A stretch of DNA of 64,000 nt from Chlorops oryzae (lineage: Eukaryota > Arthropoda > Insecta > Diptera > Chloropidae), in NCBI GenBank assembly GCA_020466095.1, contig CM035807.1, positions 115,800,124 to 115,864,123 of the forward strand. The letters run 5' to 3'. The number at the start of each line of letters is the position of its first letter. The first letter of the stretch is position 1. The position numbers were made by a program, and so were the translations under genes. Positions 31,386 to 43,029 of this stretch are shown here, piece after piece. The notes beneath the pieces were generated by a model. The model had not been told where the DNA came from, made no database searches, and saw nothing but the letters and a program-made list of their open reading frames with translations.

Positions 31386-31549
31386 CCTTTTGAAGGCGCC
31401 TTCTCCAATCTATCCAGATCCACATTGAGACAGCTTTCTAGTTAAAAACAAAAATAGATTGCAGGCTTCCTTAGCTTCTTTTTCAGTTTCTCACATCGTA
31501 ATAAGACTTTAAAACCATTGACGTACCCACCTCATCATCAAAGCTAGCT
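31386..31549 (-). other. Possible 5' coding exons of hoepel (speculative)
   Basis: On the minus strand, 31527-31549 (ASFDDEV, donor GTACGT) and 31386-31437 (SCLNVDLDRLEKAPSK, donor GTAACA) join in a protein-like frame. Neither connects in phase to the exon at 25417-25487 without an additional exon, so they are recorded only as a lead. Confidence 0.2.
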
Positions 31550-31729
31550 CTTGAGAAAAAACTTGGGAGATTTTTTTTTTTTTACTGAAAATCCAACTTT
31601 TATTCTCTGCAAAGCTTCTTGTTTTTCTTTCTCTTTGTACAAAATACGACAGCCAGTCGTACTCGTTCTCAAAAAAAAAATATGGTTAATAAATGAAATG
31701 CGCTCCAAAGCCTCGATTCCTCCTCCGCT

Positions 31730-32245
31730 CTATTGGAAGTAGGTCCTTGGCTTTCTGTACGAGAATAATTTTCTGTTGCCTTTGTGATGGATGCGCTGTA
31801 CCAATGGGAATTTGATCGTCGAATCGTGGAACTGTTTGACATGGACACGACGAGTCTTGCTGGCCGGTATTGGCTCAACCTTAATGATTTGTATTGAATG
31901 CGCACGGGCACGATGGCGGGCACCCATGTCACGATAGCATTGCGTTACAGCACCGCCAACGGTCAGATCACGATACTCACGGTACATGTTGTGTGTGCCC
32001 GAACGCGAATCGTAGCGAAGCCAGATGCCGAAATTCTTGATCTTGATGGGCGACTTTTCGTACACCTGCTTCAGTGAGACAATCTCGCCGGTGGTCTTCT
32101 TGAACTTTTTCAATTGTCGCAGGAAATACCAGAAACGCGATTTAGCGACAATATTATCCGGCGCGAAAATTCGCATTTTGTACAAAGGAGTCTGGGGCTC
32201 CTTCTCAGACGGCAATTTGCGTCCGATCACTTCGTATTCCTTCAA
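31730..32245 (-). CDS. RpL18A: Ribosomal protein eL20 (RpL18A), main exon
   Basis: Encodes residues 7-177 and the stop (31730-31732). eL20 is a structural protein of the 60S ribosomal subunit. The sequence is almost invariant in flies: [60 protein letters not shown] and the C-terminal [14 protein letters not shown] are all present. The acceptor TTTAG sits at 32246-32250 and the reading joins LKEYEV to the first exon. The total of 177 residues equals the expected family length, so the gene is intact. The + strand frames overlapping it are shadows. Confidence 0.98.
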   Translation of the reverse strand: MKEYEVIGRKLPSEKEPQTPLYKMRIFAPDNIVAKSRFWYFLRQLKKFKKTTGEIVSLKQVYEKSPIKIKNFGIWLRYDSRSGTHNMYREYRDLTVGGAVTQCYRDMGARHRARAHSIQIIKVEPIPASKTRRVHVKQFHDSTIKFPLVQRIHHKGNRKLFSYRKPRTYFQ

Positions 32246-32520
32246 CTAAAGAATAAGAGAAACTACCATTAATACTTAAACTCCCAATTGAATTCGTTCC
32301 CATAGTTGCTGCTGCCACCAAGAACACCACCACCATTTGCAATGCAATTTTGTGTTACTTCCGCTCAGCACATGTTCTGCTTTTATTCGTGAAAATACGT
32401 ATTGAACACATTGAAATTGTATTGTTTCTGGAAGAGCACTTCGAGGACACAATTTGCAATAATTTCCAAATGATTTCGTTGGCAGCAACAATCGGAATTT
32501 ATTATATTTTATTGTCATAC

Positions 32521-32538
32521 CTGTCCCTTGGCTTTCAT
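32521..32538 (-). CDS. RpL18A: RpL18A first coding exon (6 codons)
   Basis: ATG AAA GCC AAG GGA CAG, then donor GTATGA, gives MKAKGQ joined to LKEYEV; fly eL20 starts with the same type of short basic leader. The separating intron is 275 bp (32246-32520). This exon is too short to appear as an open reading frame. Confidence 0.92.
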
Positions 32539-32555
32539 TTCGGCAGCGTGTTCAC

Positions 32556-32569
32556 GAGAAAAGAAAAAT
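32556..32569 (-). promoter_or_regulatory. Polypyrimidine (TCT/TOP-type) initiator of RpL18A
   Basis: On the minus strand TTTTTCTTTTCTCG lies 18-31 bp upstream of the ATG, matching the polypyrimidine initiator that marks ribosomal protein promoters in flies. It predicts a very short 5' UTR starting at a C within the tract. Confidence 0.6.
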
Positions 32570-33001
32570 ACTTACGTCAACATGACACACGTCAAATGGG
32601 TATCACACACATGTACACACAATGAACAGGGTTGCATTTTGTTTGAAATCGGCAGTTGCTCTTAGGGTTTCATTTAATTTCTATTATTGAATAAAATGAC
32701 TTTTCTGAATGAAAGCTTAACGAATTGAATGTGAGTTTGAGATTTCTGCGTGGCTATCACGTGCTTTTGTGTGTTTTAGGTTATGTTCATTGATTTGTAT
32801 GAAACAATATTCTGAACGGTTGTCGTATGATTGCGACTCTGTGTGTGCTTGCGTCAAGAGCAGTAACGGCTTATGAGACCGGAAATGCTAGAACTGTCAA
32901 GATATCAATTTGAAATTGAAATGTGAGCAATTAACCCTTTGATGACCGATGTTTCCTATAGGCAGTATTTGAATGTCGTTTCTCTTTCTGTTATTATGAC
33001 T

Positions 33002-33777
33002 CTGCCTCGGAATTTGAATATGTAAAAAATGAAAAAAAAAAAATTCAAAAAAAAACTTTAAAAAATATTCAAAATAATTCAAACAAATATGCAAAAAATT
33101 CAAAATATTCAAAAAATATTCAAAAAAAAATTCAAAAAATTGAAAACAATAATCAAGTTTTAATATTGTTTTAAAATTTCAAAAAAATAAAAAAAATTCA
33201 AATATCAAAAATTGAAAAAAAATTGAACAAAATATTGAAGAAATTGAAGAAATTTAAAAATTTAAAATATTTAAAAATTTGAAAAATTTAAAAAATTTAA
33301 AAATTTGAAAATTTCAAAAATTCAAAAAATTTCAAATAATTCAAAAAATTTAAAAATTTTCAAAAAATCAAAAACTACTTCAGTCAATAAAATATTCAAA
33401 AAAAAAATTAAAATGCAAAAAATTCAAAAATTTAAAAAAATTAAAAATTTAAAAATTTTAAAAAAATTTTAAAATTTTTGGAATTTTAAAAATTTTTAAA
33501 ATTTTTAAAATTTAAAAATTTCAAAAATTTAAAAATTTAAAAATAAAAAATTTAAAAAATTCAAAAAAATCAAAAACTTCACAGTCAAAAATTCCAAATT
33601 AGTTCGATTTAGTATGCATATTAAAATGTTGAATTGTCAAATTAACAAAAAAAAAAGCCTACTTCAGTGAATAAAATATTCAAAAAACACAGTTAAATGC
33701 AAAAAATTCAACAACAAAAAATTTCAATAAATTCAAATAATTCAAAAAAATTCAAAATATTCAAAATCCGAATTCTA
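33002..33777 (-). mobile_element. 5'-truncated RTE-like LINE 3' end (A/T minisatellite type), copy 1
   Basis: Flanked by a perfect 9-bp duplication ATTATGACT (32993-33001, 33778-33786). Read on the minus strand it ends ...CATATTCAAATTCCGAGGCA. The body is degenerate TTTTTGAATATT-type repeats plus a conserved block (33581-33710: TTCGATTTAGTATGC, GCCTACTTCAGTGAATAAAA). The same tail follows an RT C-terminus at 41247-41378, which identifies it as LINE-derived. Confidence 0.72.
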
Positions 33778-33789
33778 ATTATGACTGTA

Positions 33790-34640
33790 TGATACAGAAT
33801 AATTTGTTGATTTAAATGGAGTTTGGTAGATAAATGGTTTAGGAAAAGAATGCATAGCGATTTTTGAAAAGGAAGTATTTTTTAATTAAGTATATGGTTT
33901 GTATTGGGAAAAATTTAATGAATTTTTGAAAAGCAATGTAATTGGATTTTTGTAAAAATTGACAAAATTAGGTATTTACAATATTACAAAGATGAAGAAA
34001 TTGTTGTACATTAATAGCGTTTAGACGTGTTGGGGAAAAAATTATAATTTGGAATTTTTGAAAAGGTAATGACTTAATTGGAATCGGTTCTTTTGGGTAA
34101 AATAATTTGCAATTTCTAGCAATTTTTGGGTATTTCAAGCGCAAATATAACAAAAAACGAGGGAAAAGAAAAATTGTGCAATTTAATTGGTCGTTCAAAA
34201 AGATCTAGGACTTTTTTCTGTTTGGAGAACACTTTTTTCAGCGCCTATGTAATTGATCGAAACAAGTCGTTATAAGTAAAAAAAAACAATATTGGACAGC
34301 AGATTAAAATTCGGACATCAAATATTTTGGCTTATCTTTGGAATTTGTTGTTGTTCTTAGCGCAATAGTAATTTGAAGTGTTGATGACCGACTTCTTCAC
34401 TTGGTTACATGAAACATTTGATTACTCAATCTTCAGTGGTGGCAACAAGAACGCTCTAAAGTGTCTTAAAATTAGTGTAGATCTGACATTGATTAACTAA
34501 TCAGAGACAAGTGGTAGACTAAATTTAATAAGAATTTTAATTAAATTTTTAACATGTTTTTTTTTTTTACATATTTCAATTATGATTTTTTCAATGATAA
34601 AAGGTTTTGACAGTAGTGAGAATAGAAAAACAACGGGATT
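33790..34640. other. A/T-rich, nothing recognised
   Basis: No gene. Partial copies of the GGTCTGTTC palindromic MITE begin at about 34650. Confidence 0.4.
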
Positions 34641-34649
34641 TTGAAGCTA

Positions 34650-34850
34650 TACAATTTTTTGAAAACTGTATGAAAATTGGGCAGTTTCGTGCAGTACGCG
34701 AACAGACCTAATATTTTCTTTCCTTCTTTGGGTTTAAGAGCAGTTATTATATTTGGTCTGTTCCCGTACTCCACGAAACTGCACAATTTTTTGAAAACTG
34801 TATGAAAGTTGGGCAGTTTCGTGCAGTACCTACGGGAACAGATCTATTGT
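34650..34850. repeat. Partial copies of the GGTCTGTTC palindromic repeat
   Basis: One truncated and one full unit, with linker AATATTTTCTTTCCTTCTTTG between them, the same arrangement as the array at 37850-38580. Confidence 0.85.
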
Positions 34851-34972
34851 CGCACGTGTTTGGGTGATGTGACATTAAACGATTGAAAATTCCATTACAT
34901 ATAAAATCGTATGGCACTACATATCTTAAGATATTAAATTAGTTTATATATTTAAGTGATTTTGTTATTTTA

Positions 34973-35453
34973 TACTACGTTTATACGGCAGCTAATCGCA
35001 ATGAAAAATCAATCGCGAGTAATGAAGTCACCGTTTATACGACAATCCAGAAACAAGAATCCATTATTTTTTCGTGCTACCAGACTGAAAATAAAACGAA
35101 GTGGTAGCACACATATGATTTTATATTTTGTAATTTTCCATTACTAAGTAGTAAAATGTCCGACTCTGATATATTTATTCTCCTTTCAATGTAAATAATG
35201 CAAAAGCGGAAGGATATTCTTATGAAATGCTTTTCTTTTCCTATGATTGAAATAAACGGCGCTGCCGGATCGACAAAAAAGGCAAAATCTATGAAAAAAG
35301 TGGCATGATCTGCAATAAGTCACACTACTCACGATTTATTTTCGGGAGTTAACTAATCGCGAGTAAGATTTGTTCTCACCGTTCGCTACTCACGATATTC
35401 CTAATCGCAAGTAAGACATTCGTATAAACCATACAATACGTATAAACGTAGTA
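34973..35453. mobile_element. 481-bp MITE TACTACGTTTATACG
   Basis: Inverted ends TACTACGTTTATACGG / CGTATAAACGTAGTA. Subterminal CTAATCGC(A/G)A(T/G) words and a second GTTTATACGAC appear inside. Non-coding. Confidence 0.72.
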
Positions 35454-35618
35454 TTAGTTGCCAAACGTAAATTTTGAAATATTTTAATTTTAGAATCTAA
35501 TCCAAAAACATGCTTAACTTTGATTTTATTTGCAATATGATGATCGATTTTGCTTAAGATAAAGTAACGCATAAGAGAACTTTACGTAAGAACTTTCAAT
35601 ATCGATTAAATGAGACTG

Positions 35619-36166
35619 TAGCGCAAAATCCAACATTGCGAGAGCCCGATGCGAGAGTGCGCGACGTCACGAAAATGTCTAGCGTGACGCATTTCAATCT
35701 CCAATGAGAGTTTTGCGTCACGCAGATGAAAGCATAATTTTGCTTCTAGTAATGAAATATTTGAACCAAGTACCGATCTAACGAGTACCGAGTACTCATA
35801 AAAATTATACGCTTTCACTTGAGTTTAAAGTTTAATTCAAAATTTTCAAATATTTTCAAAAAATTTTCAAAATGAACCAAAACTCGCGAAATATTTTAAA
35901 AGCTCTTTTTCACGGAACAGTGAACAGTTTTTGTTTTATTAGTTTAAACGAGTACCCAATAGCGAGTACTCAAAAAATAGCTACATCATTAACCTGTCAA
36001 ATTGCCTCGCAACGAGAAATATTCAATTTTTCAAAATTTTTCTCGCTACGAGGTCTCGCAGTGCGATACATTGGAGCTTGAACCATATGATTGATGTATT
36101 GAAATTTGTGTGCGTCTCGTCTCGCGCTCTCGCATCGGGCTCTCGCAATGTTGGATTTTGGGCTTG
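35619..36166. mobile_element. CpG-rich MITE (GCGAGAGCCCGATGCGAGAG), copy 1
   Basis: About 545 bp with ends CAAAATCCAACATTGCGAGAG and CTCTCGCAATGTTGGATTTTG. Interior words GAGTACTCG..., GTGACGCA and TCTCGCTACGAGG are palindromic. Four copies lie between 35.6 and 46.7 kb. Confidence 0.88.
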
Positions 36167-36677
36167 TAGATTGTCCTCGAGAAGAGATTGCTATTGAGAT
36201 ACTCGACATATATATTTCCATTGGAATTTTCTCCAAACCCTTTCGGCGATGACCGAAAAATCTATAAATTTCATGCAGCAAAGAAAGTAACTAATCAAAA
36301 GATAGAAAAGAAAAAAAAAAGCCAAACACAAATTCTAATCGAAGCGATAAAAGTTTGGAGCTCTTGAAAAATGATCATCTCGAAGCCGTGAAACACTTCA
36401 ATCGTTCTGTCGTTATTATTAAATGTGATAAGACCAATTGGAAACTACTTAAATAGTTTCTACTTTCTCGTTTTTTTTTACTATAATTTCTCCTATCGAA
36501 GTTTTGTAAAACTTTCGATTTTCTTGTCTTTGGTGCCATCGAATTTGCGCCGTGGGGAAGCCAAATTCATTAATTTATATCAATTTAAAAACTGCCTACT
36601 ATTTTGTTCAACACTCTAGACTCGATATTGAATATAACGAGCTGTCAATAGCTAATGTTATTGAGTGCTAAGGTCTT

Positions 36678-37295
36678 AAGCTAAAAATCCAACATTGCGA
36701 GAGCCCGATGCGAGAGCGCGAGACGAGACGCACAAAAATTTCAATACATTCAATCATATCAACTGAAAATTTAAAATCAAGCTCTCATATTTGTATCGCA
36801 CTGCTTTTGAGACCTCGTAGCGAGTTAAAATAAAAAAATTTTGTAAAAAGCTTTGAATATATCTCGTTGCGTATTCAAATTTTACAGTTTGCATAAATGA
36901 ATAGTAAGCTATAATTTTTGAGTACTCGCTATAGTGGTACTCGTTTAAACTAATAAAACAAAAACTGTTCATTGTTCTGTGAAAAAGAGCTTTAATAGAA
37001 TATTTCGCGAGCTTTGGTTCATTTTGAAAATTGGTTTGATAAATTTGTGAATTAAAATTGTAAACTCAAGTAGAAAAGCGTATAATATTTTTATGAGCTA
37101 CTCGGTATTCTCGTAATAGATTGGTAATTTGGATATCAAATATCTGTCAATTACTAGAAGCAAAATTATAGCTTAATCATTAGCGTGACGCAAAACTCTC
37201 ATTGGAGATTTAAATGCAAAGTCACGCAAAACATTTTCGTGACGTCGTCACACTCTCTGCATCGGGCTCATACGTCAATATTGGATTTAAAACTG
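36678..37295. mobile_element. CpG-rich MITE, copy 2 (inverted, diverged)
   Basis: The same element in reverse order, with the most substitutions of the four copies and small insertions. The right end is degraded to TACGTCAATATTGGATTTAAA. Confidence 0.82.
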
Positions 37296-37849
37296 AGGCA
37301 TTTAGCTTATCATCATTTCAGGTGAATTTCTCACTAAATTTCTTAACATAATTATGACCAAATAAGACAAAAGGACATGTGTATATTGATTTTATATTAT
37401 CCATAATCATTCAATTTCTTCACAGAAATAAATTCGAATAAATTCTAAAATAAATATCATATATCCTGTTGACACACATTTAATGCTAAAAGAAACCTTA
37501 TAAGCAGTAAATCAATATAAGCTACCGTCAACAGTTCAACTTGAGACATTAAAGCTGCCAAAAGGAGAAAGAGAAAAAATGTTCGAAATTTCTTCAACAC
37601 TAATCTGTCCTTTGTGTCTACAATGAACTCAAAATGGAAAAAAACACCTGAAGGAGGACGGCTATTTATATAAAACTGAATTACTTCTGAGCCGTTAAAG
37701 TTGTAGCCAGAGCCGGATTAAGGTTTGGGGGTCCCTTTTCATAAAAAAAAATATACATATGTATTTGTCTGTGAGTAACAAATAATTTCTATTTAAAACT
37801 TTTCGCCAGAATACTATTGAAAATTATTTAAATTAAATCAAATTCAAAT

Positions 37850-38580
37850 TATTAGGTATGTTCGCGTACTCCACGAAACTGCCAAATTTTTTGAAAACTG
37901 TATGAAAATTGGACAAAATTGGGCTGTATTGGGCAGTTTCGTGCAGTACGCGAACAGACCTAATATTTTCTTTCCTTCTTTGGATTTAAGAGCAGTTATT
38001 ATATTTGGTCTGTTCCCGTACTCCACGAAATTGCCCACTTTTTTGAAAACTGTATGAAAATTGGACAAAATTGGGCTGTTTTGGGCAGTTTCGTGCAGTA
38101 TGCGAACAGACCTAATATTTTCTTTCCTTCTTTGGATTTAAGAGCAGTTATTATATTTGGTCTGTTCCCGTACTCCACGAAATTGCCCACTTTTTTGAAA
38201 ACTGTATGAAAATTGGACAAAATTGGGCTGTTTTGGGCAGTTTCGTGCAGTATGCGAACAGACCTAATATTTTCTTTCCTTCTTTGGATTTAAGAGCAGT
38301 TATTATATTTGGTCTGTTCCCGTACTCCACGAAATTGCCCACTTTTTTGAAAACTGTATGAAAATTGGACAAAATTGGGCTGTTTTGGGCAGTTTCGTGC
38401 AGTACGCGAACATACCTAATATTTTCTTTCCTTCTTTGGATTTAAGAGCAGTTATTATATTTGGTCTGTTCCCGTACTCCACGAAACTGCCCAAAACAGC
38501 CCAATTTTGTCCAATTTTCATACAGTTTCAAAAAATTTGGCATTTTTGGGCAGTTTCGTGCAGTACGCGAACATACCTAT
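37850..38580. repeat. Tandem array of palindromic units, 152-bp period
   Basis: GGTCTGTTCCCGTACTCCACG recurs at 38007, 38159, 38311 and 38463. Each unit is an about 100-bp inverted-repeat MITE (GTACTCCACGAAA...TTTCGTGCAGTACG) plus a 52-bp linker TAATATTTTCTTTCCTTC... The 73-residue frames repeated here are artefacts of the repeat. Confidence 0.95.
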
Positions 38581-38589
38581 TATTTATTA

Positions 38590-39128
38590 ATTTATTTAGG
38601 GCTACCGTTTGCCGATGCTCCTAGGCCATGGCATGCTTGGTCCAATCTATAATCCGGCCCTGGCTTATAGGTTTTCAGGACTTTTATTTCGGAATTATTT
38701 GTGAACTTTTCTATTCGTTCTCGTCTGGGGTTATCTAAACATAAATTCCAAAATAAAATGAGTTCTTATAAACTTTTTCCAATATTCTTTTGTCACGAAA
38801 TCCTTTTGGTAATTCTCCAAGTTGTTCAAAATGGCGTAAATATGCTTAATTTATAGACACTTTTGAGATATTACAGCTTTTAAAAAATAACACAAAACAA
38901 AAAAAAATGCTATCAAAAAGAAGAATAAAAGATGGAGTTCATAATAATGGTTTAAATGTTGTTCTACTTTTCAATTCCGAACAGCCGAAGGATACAAAGG
39001 GAGGGATTTTTGAAATTCTAAGCTCAATGATTTTTTTTTTGTTTCAGTAAAATATTTTAGGAGTTCTCAAGTCGTTATCTAAGGAAAAAATTTTACAACT
39101 CAATAACTTGTGTATTTTATTTATTCAC
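38590..39128. other. Nothing recognised
   Basis: A/T-rich sequence between the 152-bp array and a truncated LINE copy. No gene evidence. Confidence 0.4.
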
Positions 39129-39137
39129 ACTCATGAG

Positions 39138-39395
39138 TGTGCCCCGGAATTTGAATATGTAAAAAAATGAAAAAAAATATTCAAAAAAATATTCAAAAAA
39201 ATTCAAAAAAAGCAAAAATTTCAAAAAAATCAAAGTCAAAAATTCCAAATTAGTTCGATTTAGTATGCCTATTAAAATGTTGAATTGTCAAATTAACAAA
39301 AAAAAGCCTACTTCAGTGAATAAAATATTCAAAAAGCACAGTTAAATGCAAAAAAAAAAATCAAAAAAATTCAAAATATTTAAAATCCGAGCTCT
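39138..39395 (-). mobile_element. 5'-truncated RTE-like LINE 3' end, copy 2
   Basis: The same minus-strand tail as copy 1 with the conserved TTCGATTTAGTATGC block (about 39253). Flanks ACTCATGAG / ACTCATAAG (39129-39137, 39396-39404) form a 9-bp duplication with one mismatch. Confidence 0.65.
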
Positions 39396-39417
39396 ACTCA
39401 TAAGATACAGAATTCTG

Positions 39418-39956
39418 AAGCCCAAAATCCAACATTGCGAGAGCCCGATGCGAGAGCGCAAGACGAGACGCACACAAATTTCAATACATGCAATCATATG
39501 GTTCAAGCTCCAATGTATCGCACACTGCGAGACCTCGTAGCGAGAAAATTTTGAAAAATTGAATATTTCTCGTTGCGAGGCAATTTGACAGGTTAATGAT
39601 GTAGCTATTTTTTGAGAACTCGCTATTGGGTACTTGTTTAAACTAATAAAACAAAAACTGTTCACTGTTCTGTGAAGAAGAGCTTTTAGAATATTTCGCA
39701 AGCTTTGGTTCATTTTGAAAATTTTTTGAAAATTTTGAATTAAAATTTAAACTCATATGATAGCGTATAATTTTTATGAGTACCTGGTACTCGTTAGATT
39801 GGTACTTGGTTCAAATATTGCATTACTAGAAGCGAATTTATGCTATCATCTGCGTGACGCAAAACTCTCATTGGAGATTGAAATGCGTCACGCAAAACAT
39901 TTTCGTGACGTCGCGCACTCTCGCATCGGGCTCTCGCAATGTTGGATTTTGGGCTT
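39418..39956. mobile_element. CpG-rich MITE, copy 3 (inverted)
   Basis: Ends AAGCCCAAAATCCAACATTG and CAATGTTGGATTTTGGGCTT are intact, 539 bp. It is the best-preserved copy and sits directly beside a truncated LINE tail. Confidence 0.9.
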
Positions 39957-40055
39957 GATGCACTAAGTTTCGTTTCGTTTCGTCGTGCGACAATACCCTC
40001 TGACTCATCTCTGTGTAGGGACCTGAACAAAGCTGATTTAAGGGCTACTTCCAAA

Positions 40056-40514
40056 CACGGCTGCCACGGTTGGTAGTTTTCTACCAAATGTGGTATTTTT
40101 TTTTTAAATTTGATCGATTTTGGTAGCTATAAATACTAATATTCATAATCGAGAGAATTGTCGATGGTATCACTGTAATGTTTTGTCCCATAGAATACTT
40201 CAGGCGTCGAGCGTTGCGTTATTGTTGTTTTTTGTTCAACTTGAGCGCGTCGCATGTGCTCCGTGCCTGACGCGTTCTATGGAAGAAGACCTTAAAGGAG
40301 CGATGCCCGATATATTGTATCGGTATCAACCCATCAATCAATAACTTTTGTTCATTTTTGTTAAGTTTGAATGACTTTTTTTATTTTCTTTTTTCTTTTT
40401 ATTGAATTATTTTATTTTAATGAAAAGTGAATAATGAAATTGGTAGTTTTTTTTATTAAATTGGTAGATTTTTTCAGGTTTTGGTAAATTTTTTATTTTT
40501 AAGTGGCAGCCCTG
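40056..40514. mobile_element. About 455-bp element with (CAGG)GCTGCCAC ends
   Basis: GGCTGCCACGGTTGGTAGTTTTCTACCAAA at the left resembles, in inverse, TTTGGTAAA...GTGGCAGCCCTG at the right. The CAGGGCTGCCA end is hAT-like. A clean target duplication was not found. Confidence 0.5.
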
Positions 40515-40519
40515 CTTAA

Positions 40520-41215
40520 AAAGCCTTGTTTACCCCTCATCATTGATTCAAGGTCGTGAGGGCACAATCATAGCTCGAAGACTTCTCTCAACCCTTTCGA
40601 AAGATTATCAAATAACGGTTTTCGAGCGAGAGAATATTCTTTTTTATTTTATAATTTTTTTATATTTTTATTTTTTTCATATTTTTTAAATATTTTAATA
40701 TTAAAACCGATCACTGACCAAACCGAAATTGCTGAGAGCGACTTTAAAGGTTTCTGTGCGAGCGTAACCCTTTTCGCCTAACAATAAACGTTCCTCTCAA
40801 ATAAAATGAGAAGAATCGAAGTCCGAAGAAAAAAATCGTGAATCTCACGCAGCCAGCGCAATTATAAAATTTTCGCAAATTTCGTTGTTAATTTTATTTT
40901 TGTTGTGTTTTGGGGTTTTTCTTTTTCGACAGCGTGCATTCGAAGATTACTTTGAGCTGCGTTTGTCTGTCTGTGTGTTACCACATTGTTTCCTATTTTT
41001 TTTTCAAGAATTTAATTTATTCAAATGCAGGAAAAGAAATTTTTATTTTTTTTTCAAATTCATTTATAGAAATGATCGGAAAGTTAACGAAAGTTTCAAG
41101 GTCTATTTTTGAAAAATATTTTTTTTGACGTTGCCTCAAAACAATTATGAATGAGAAAAATACTTTTCCGATTCTTATAGCCTTTAATTTTCAATAAATA
41201 GTTTTTAATTTATTT
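40520..41215. other. Nothing recognised
   Basis: No supported gene; overlapping Phe-rich frames at 40885-41128 are chance readings of T-rich DNA. Confidence 0.4.
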
Positions 41216-41219
41216 CGTT

Positions 41220-41980
41220 AAGAGGAAAAATAGGTACTTATATGTTCGGCCAAGAGGACGACCAAAACAAAGATGGCTAGACATTTTGAAAAGGGACCTC
41301 CAAGCGACTGATCTAAGAATCGAGGATGCAGTGGAAGAAAATGGAGAAAAAATTCAAAACATGGGGACGATTGATTGAAAAACAAAAAATAATAGTAGAC
41401 CTCGGATTTTGAATATTTTGAATTTTTTTGCATTTTTTTGAATTTAACTGTGCTTTTTGAATGTTTATTTGTATTGTATGGTTTATTTTGTTCACTGAAG
41501 TAGGCTTTTTTTCTAATTTGACAATTCAACATTTTAAAAGGCATACTAAATCGAACTAATTTGAAATTTTTGACTGTGAAGTTTTTGATTTTTTTGAATT
41601 AAAAATTTTTTTCAAATTTTTAAAAGTTTTAAATTTTTAAAAATTTTTAAAATTTTTTAAACTTTTTAAATTTCTTCAATTTTTTCAATTTTTTTAAATT
41701 TATTGAATTTTTTGCATTTTTGTTTGAAATTTTTTAAAAATTTTTGAAATTGAATATTTTGCATTTTTGTTTGAATTTTTTTTGTTGAATATTTTGAATT
41801 TTTCGCATTTTTGTTTGAAATTAAAAAAAATTTTTTTTTTGAAATTTTTGAATTTTTTGCATTTTTGTTTGAATTTTTTTTGAATATTTTTTGAATTTTT
41901 TGCATAAAAAAAAATTTTTTTTAAATATTTTTTGGAATTTTTTTTTTCTTCATTTTTTTACATATTCAAATTCCGAGGCA
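41220..41980 (+). mobile_element. RTE-like LINE 3' fragment with RT C-terminus and minisatellite 3' UTR
   Basis: The + strand frame from about 41226 to a TGA at 41376-41378 reads RPRGRPKQRWLDILKRDLQA followed by TDLRIEDAVEENGEK, the conserved C-terminal tail of RTE-type reverse transcriptase proteins. Right after the stop comes the TTTTTGAATATT-type minisatellite with the conserved AGTAGGC...CATACTAAATCGAA block, ending TTCAAATTCCGAGGCA. The 5' breakpoint is undefined. Confidence 0.68.
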
Positions 41981-41999
41981 TAGTTATAAGCAACGGGAA

Positions 42000-42670
42000 C
42001 AAATTTTTCCTCGTTCATAATTGTTATAAGGCAACGTAAAAAATATTTATCGAGGGACTAAAATGATGAGCAAGGGAAACATATTTTTTTTCTTCAATAA
42101 CTGCTTTAGAAGAATGAAATTTATTTTCATAGTTTGAAACTTTTATCTTAAAAAGACTTCTTTTTCATACAAAATTTAATAGTTATAGTCCAATTTTTTG
42201 TTTTTTTCGATTTTCTTATAACTGTTATGTCTCTGGTTGAAACTCATCATCAACGCGGATCGTTGTAAATTCGAAGTGCAAAAACCTGCAATCAACGATT
42301 GTAAAAGCGTCGAAGATAAGATTTATGTCTATTTTATATAGCTGCAGTTTTTTTTTTTTTTTTTTTTTTGTTCGGAGAGTGTCTTTTCCTCATCGCGAAT
42401 CTTGTTCCAACTCATTGCTCAGACATGACGAAAGTTCCCTAACCGAGAACGTTTGAGCTCGTCTGCGTTAAATGGGCCTGAGCGATGGATACATTCATTT
42501 AGTAATAAAACTTGCGCATGCAGCTACACACAAACTTTTCATATTTTTCTTTAATCTTAAGTGGTTGCTTAAATTGCGATTGAATTAAGTCTAATATCTG
42601 ATTGAAGTAACAAAATTACATTCTACACTTCGTACACACAAACATACATACATATGTATGAAACTTACAT
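42000..42670. other. Nothing recognised; poly-T tract at 42350-42369
   Basis: A/T-rich with a 20-T run. No gene. Confidence 0.4.
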
Positions 42671-42674
42671 ACGA

Positions 42675-43028
42675 CCCAGCAGTTATTTTGTAACCGATGG
42701 TAATGCAAAAAGTAATTCAAAAGTCGTACTGTTTATGCATTACAGAATCGATTATTTTTAACACGGCGATGTCCTAGCGAATGTAATGCATGCCTATTTG
42801 CATTACCAGTTGTACGAAAAGTAATCGAAAATACTTGATTTTGTAATGCATTACTATTTGCATTCTCAAGTAATTCAAAATAGATTGAATTTACGTGTTT
42901 AAATTTTTGCCTCAAATTATACTTTCAATTTTTCGATTACCTATCCATGCAAATTTGTTCATTTTACTTTGCATTCCAATTTCATCGATGAAAAAATGCA
43001 TTACATTGGTAATAAATAACTGCTGGGG
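42675..43028. mobile_element. CCCAGCAG MITE, copy 2
   Basis: A 354-bp copy of 9960-10320 in the same orientation, with the same ends CCCAGCAGTTATTTTG / AAATAACTGCTGGG. Confidence 0.87.
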
Positions 43029-43029
43029 A

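Noticed and set aside
37844..38521. Several 72-74 residue frames of near-identical sequence, resembling a small protein family
   Set aside because: They are the 152-bp tandem repeat read through each unit; the regular spacing and palindromes show a DNA repeat, not genes.
37850..38580. CRISPR-like regular repeats
   Set aside because: Units are 152 bp, with both parts repeated and no variable spacers, in a eukaryotic genome.
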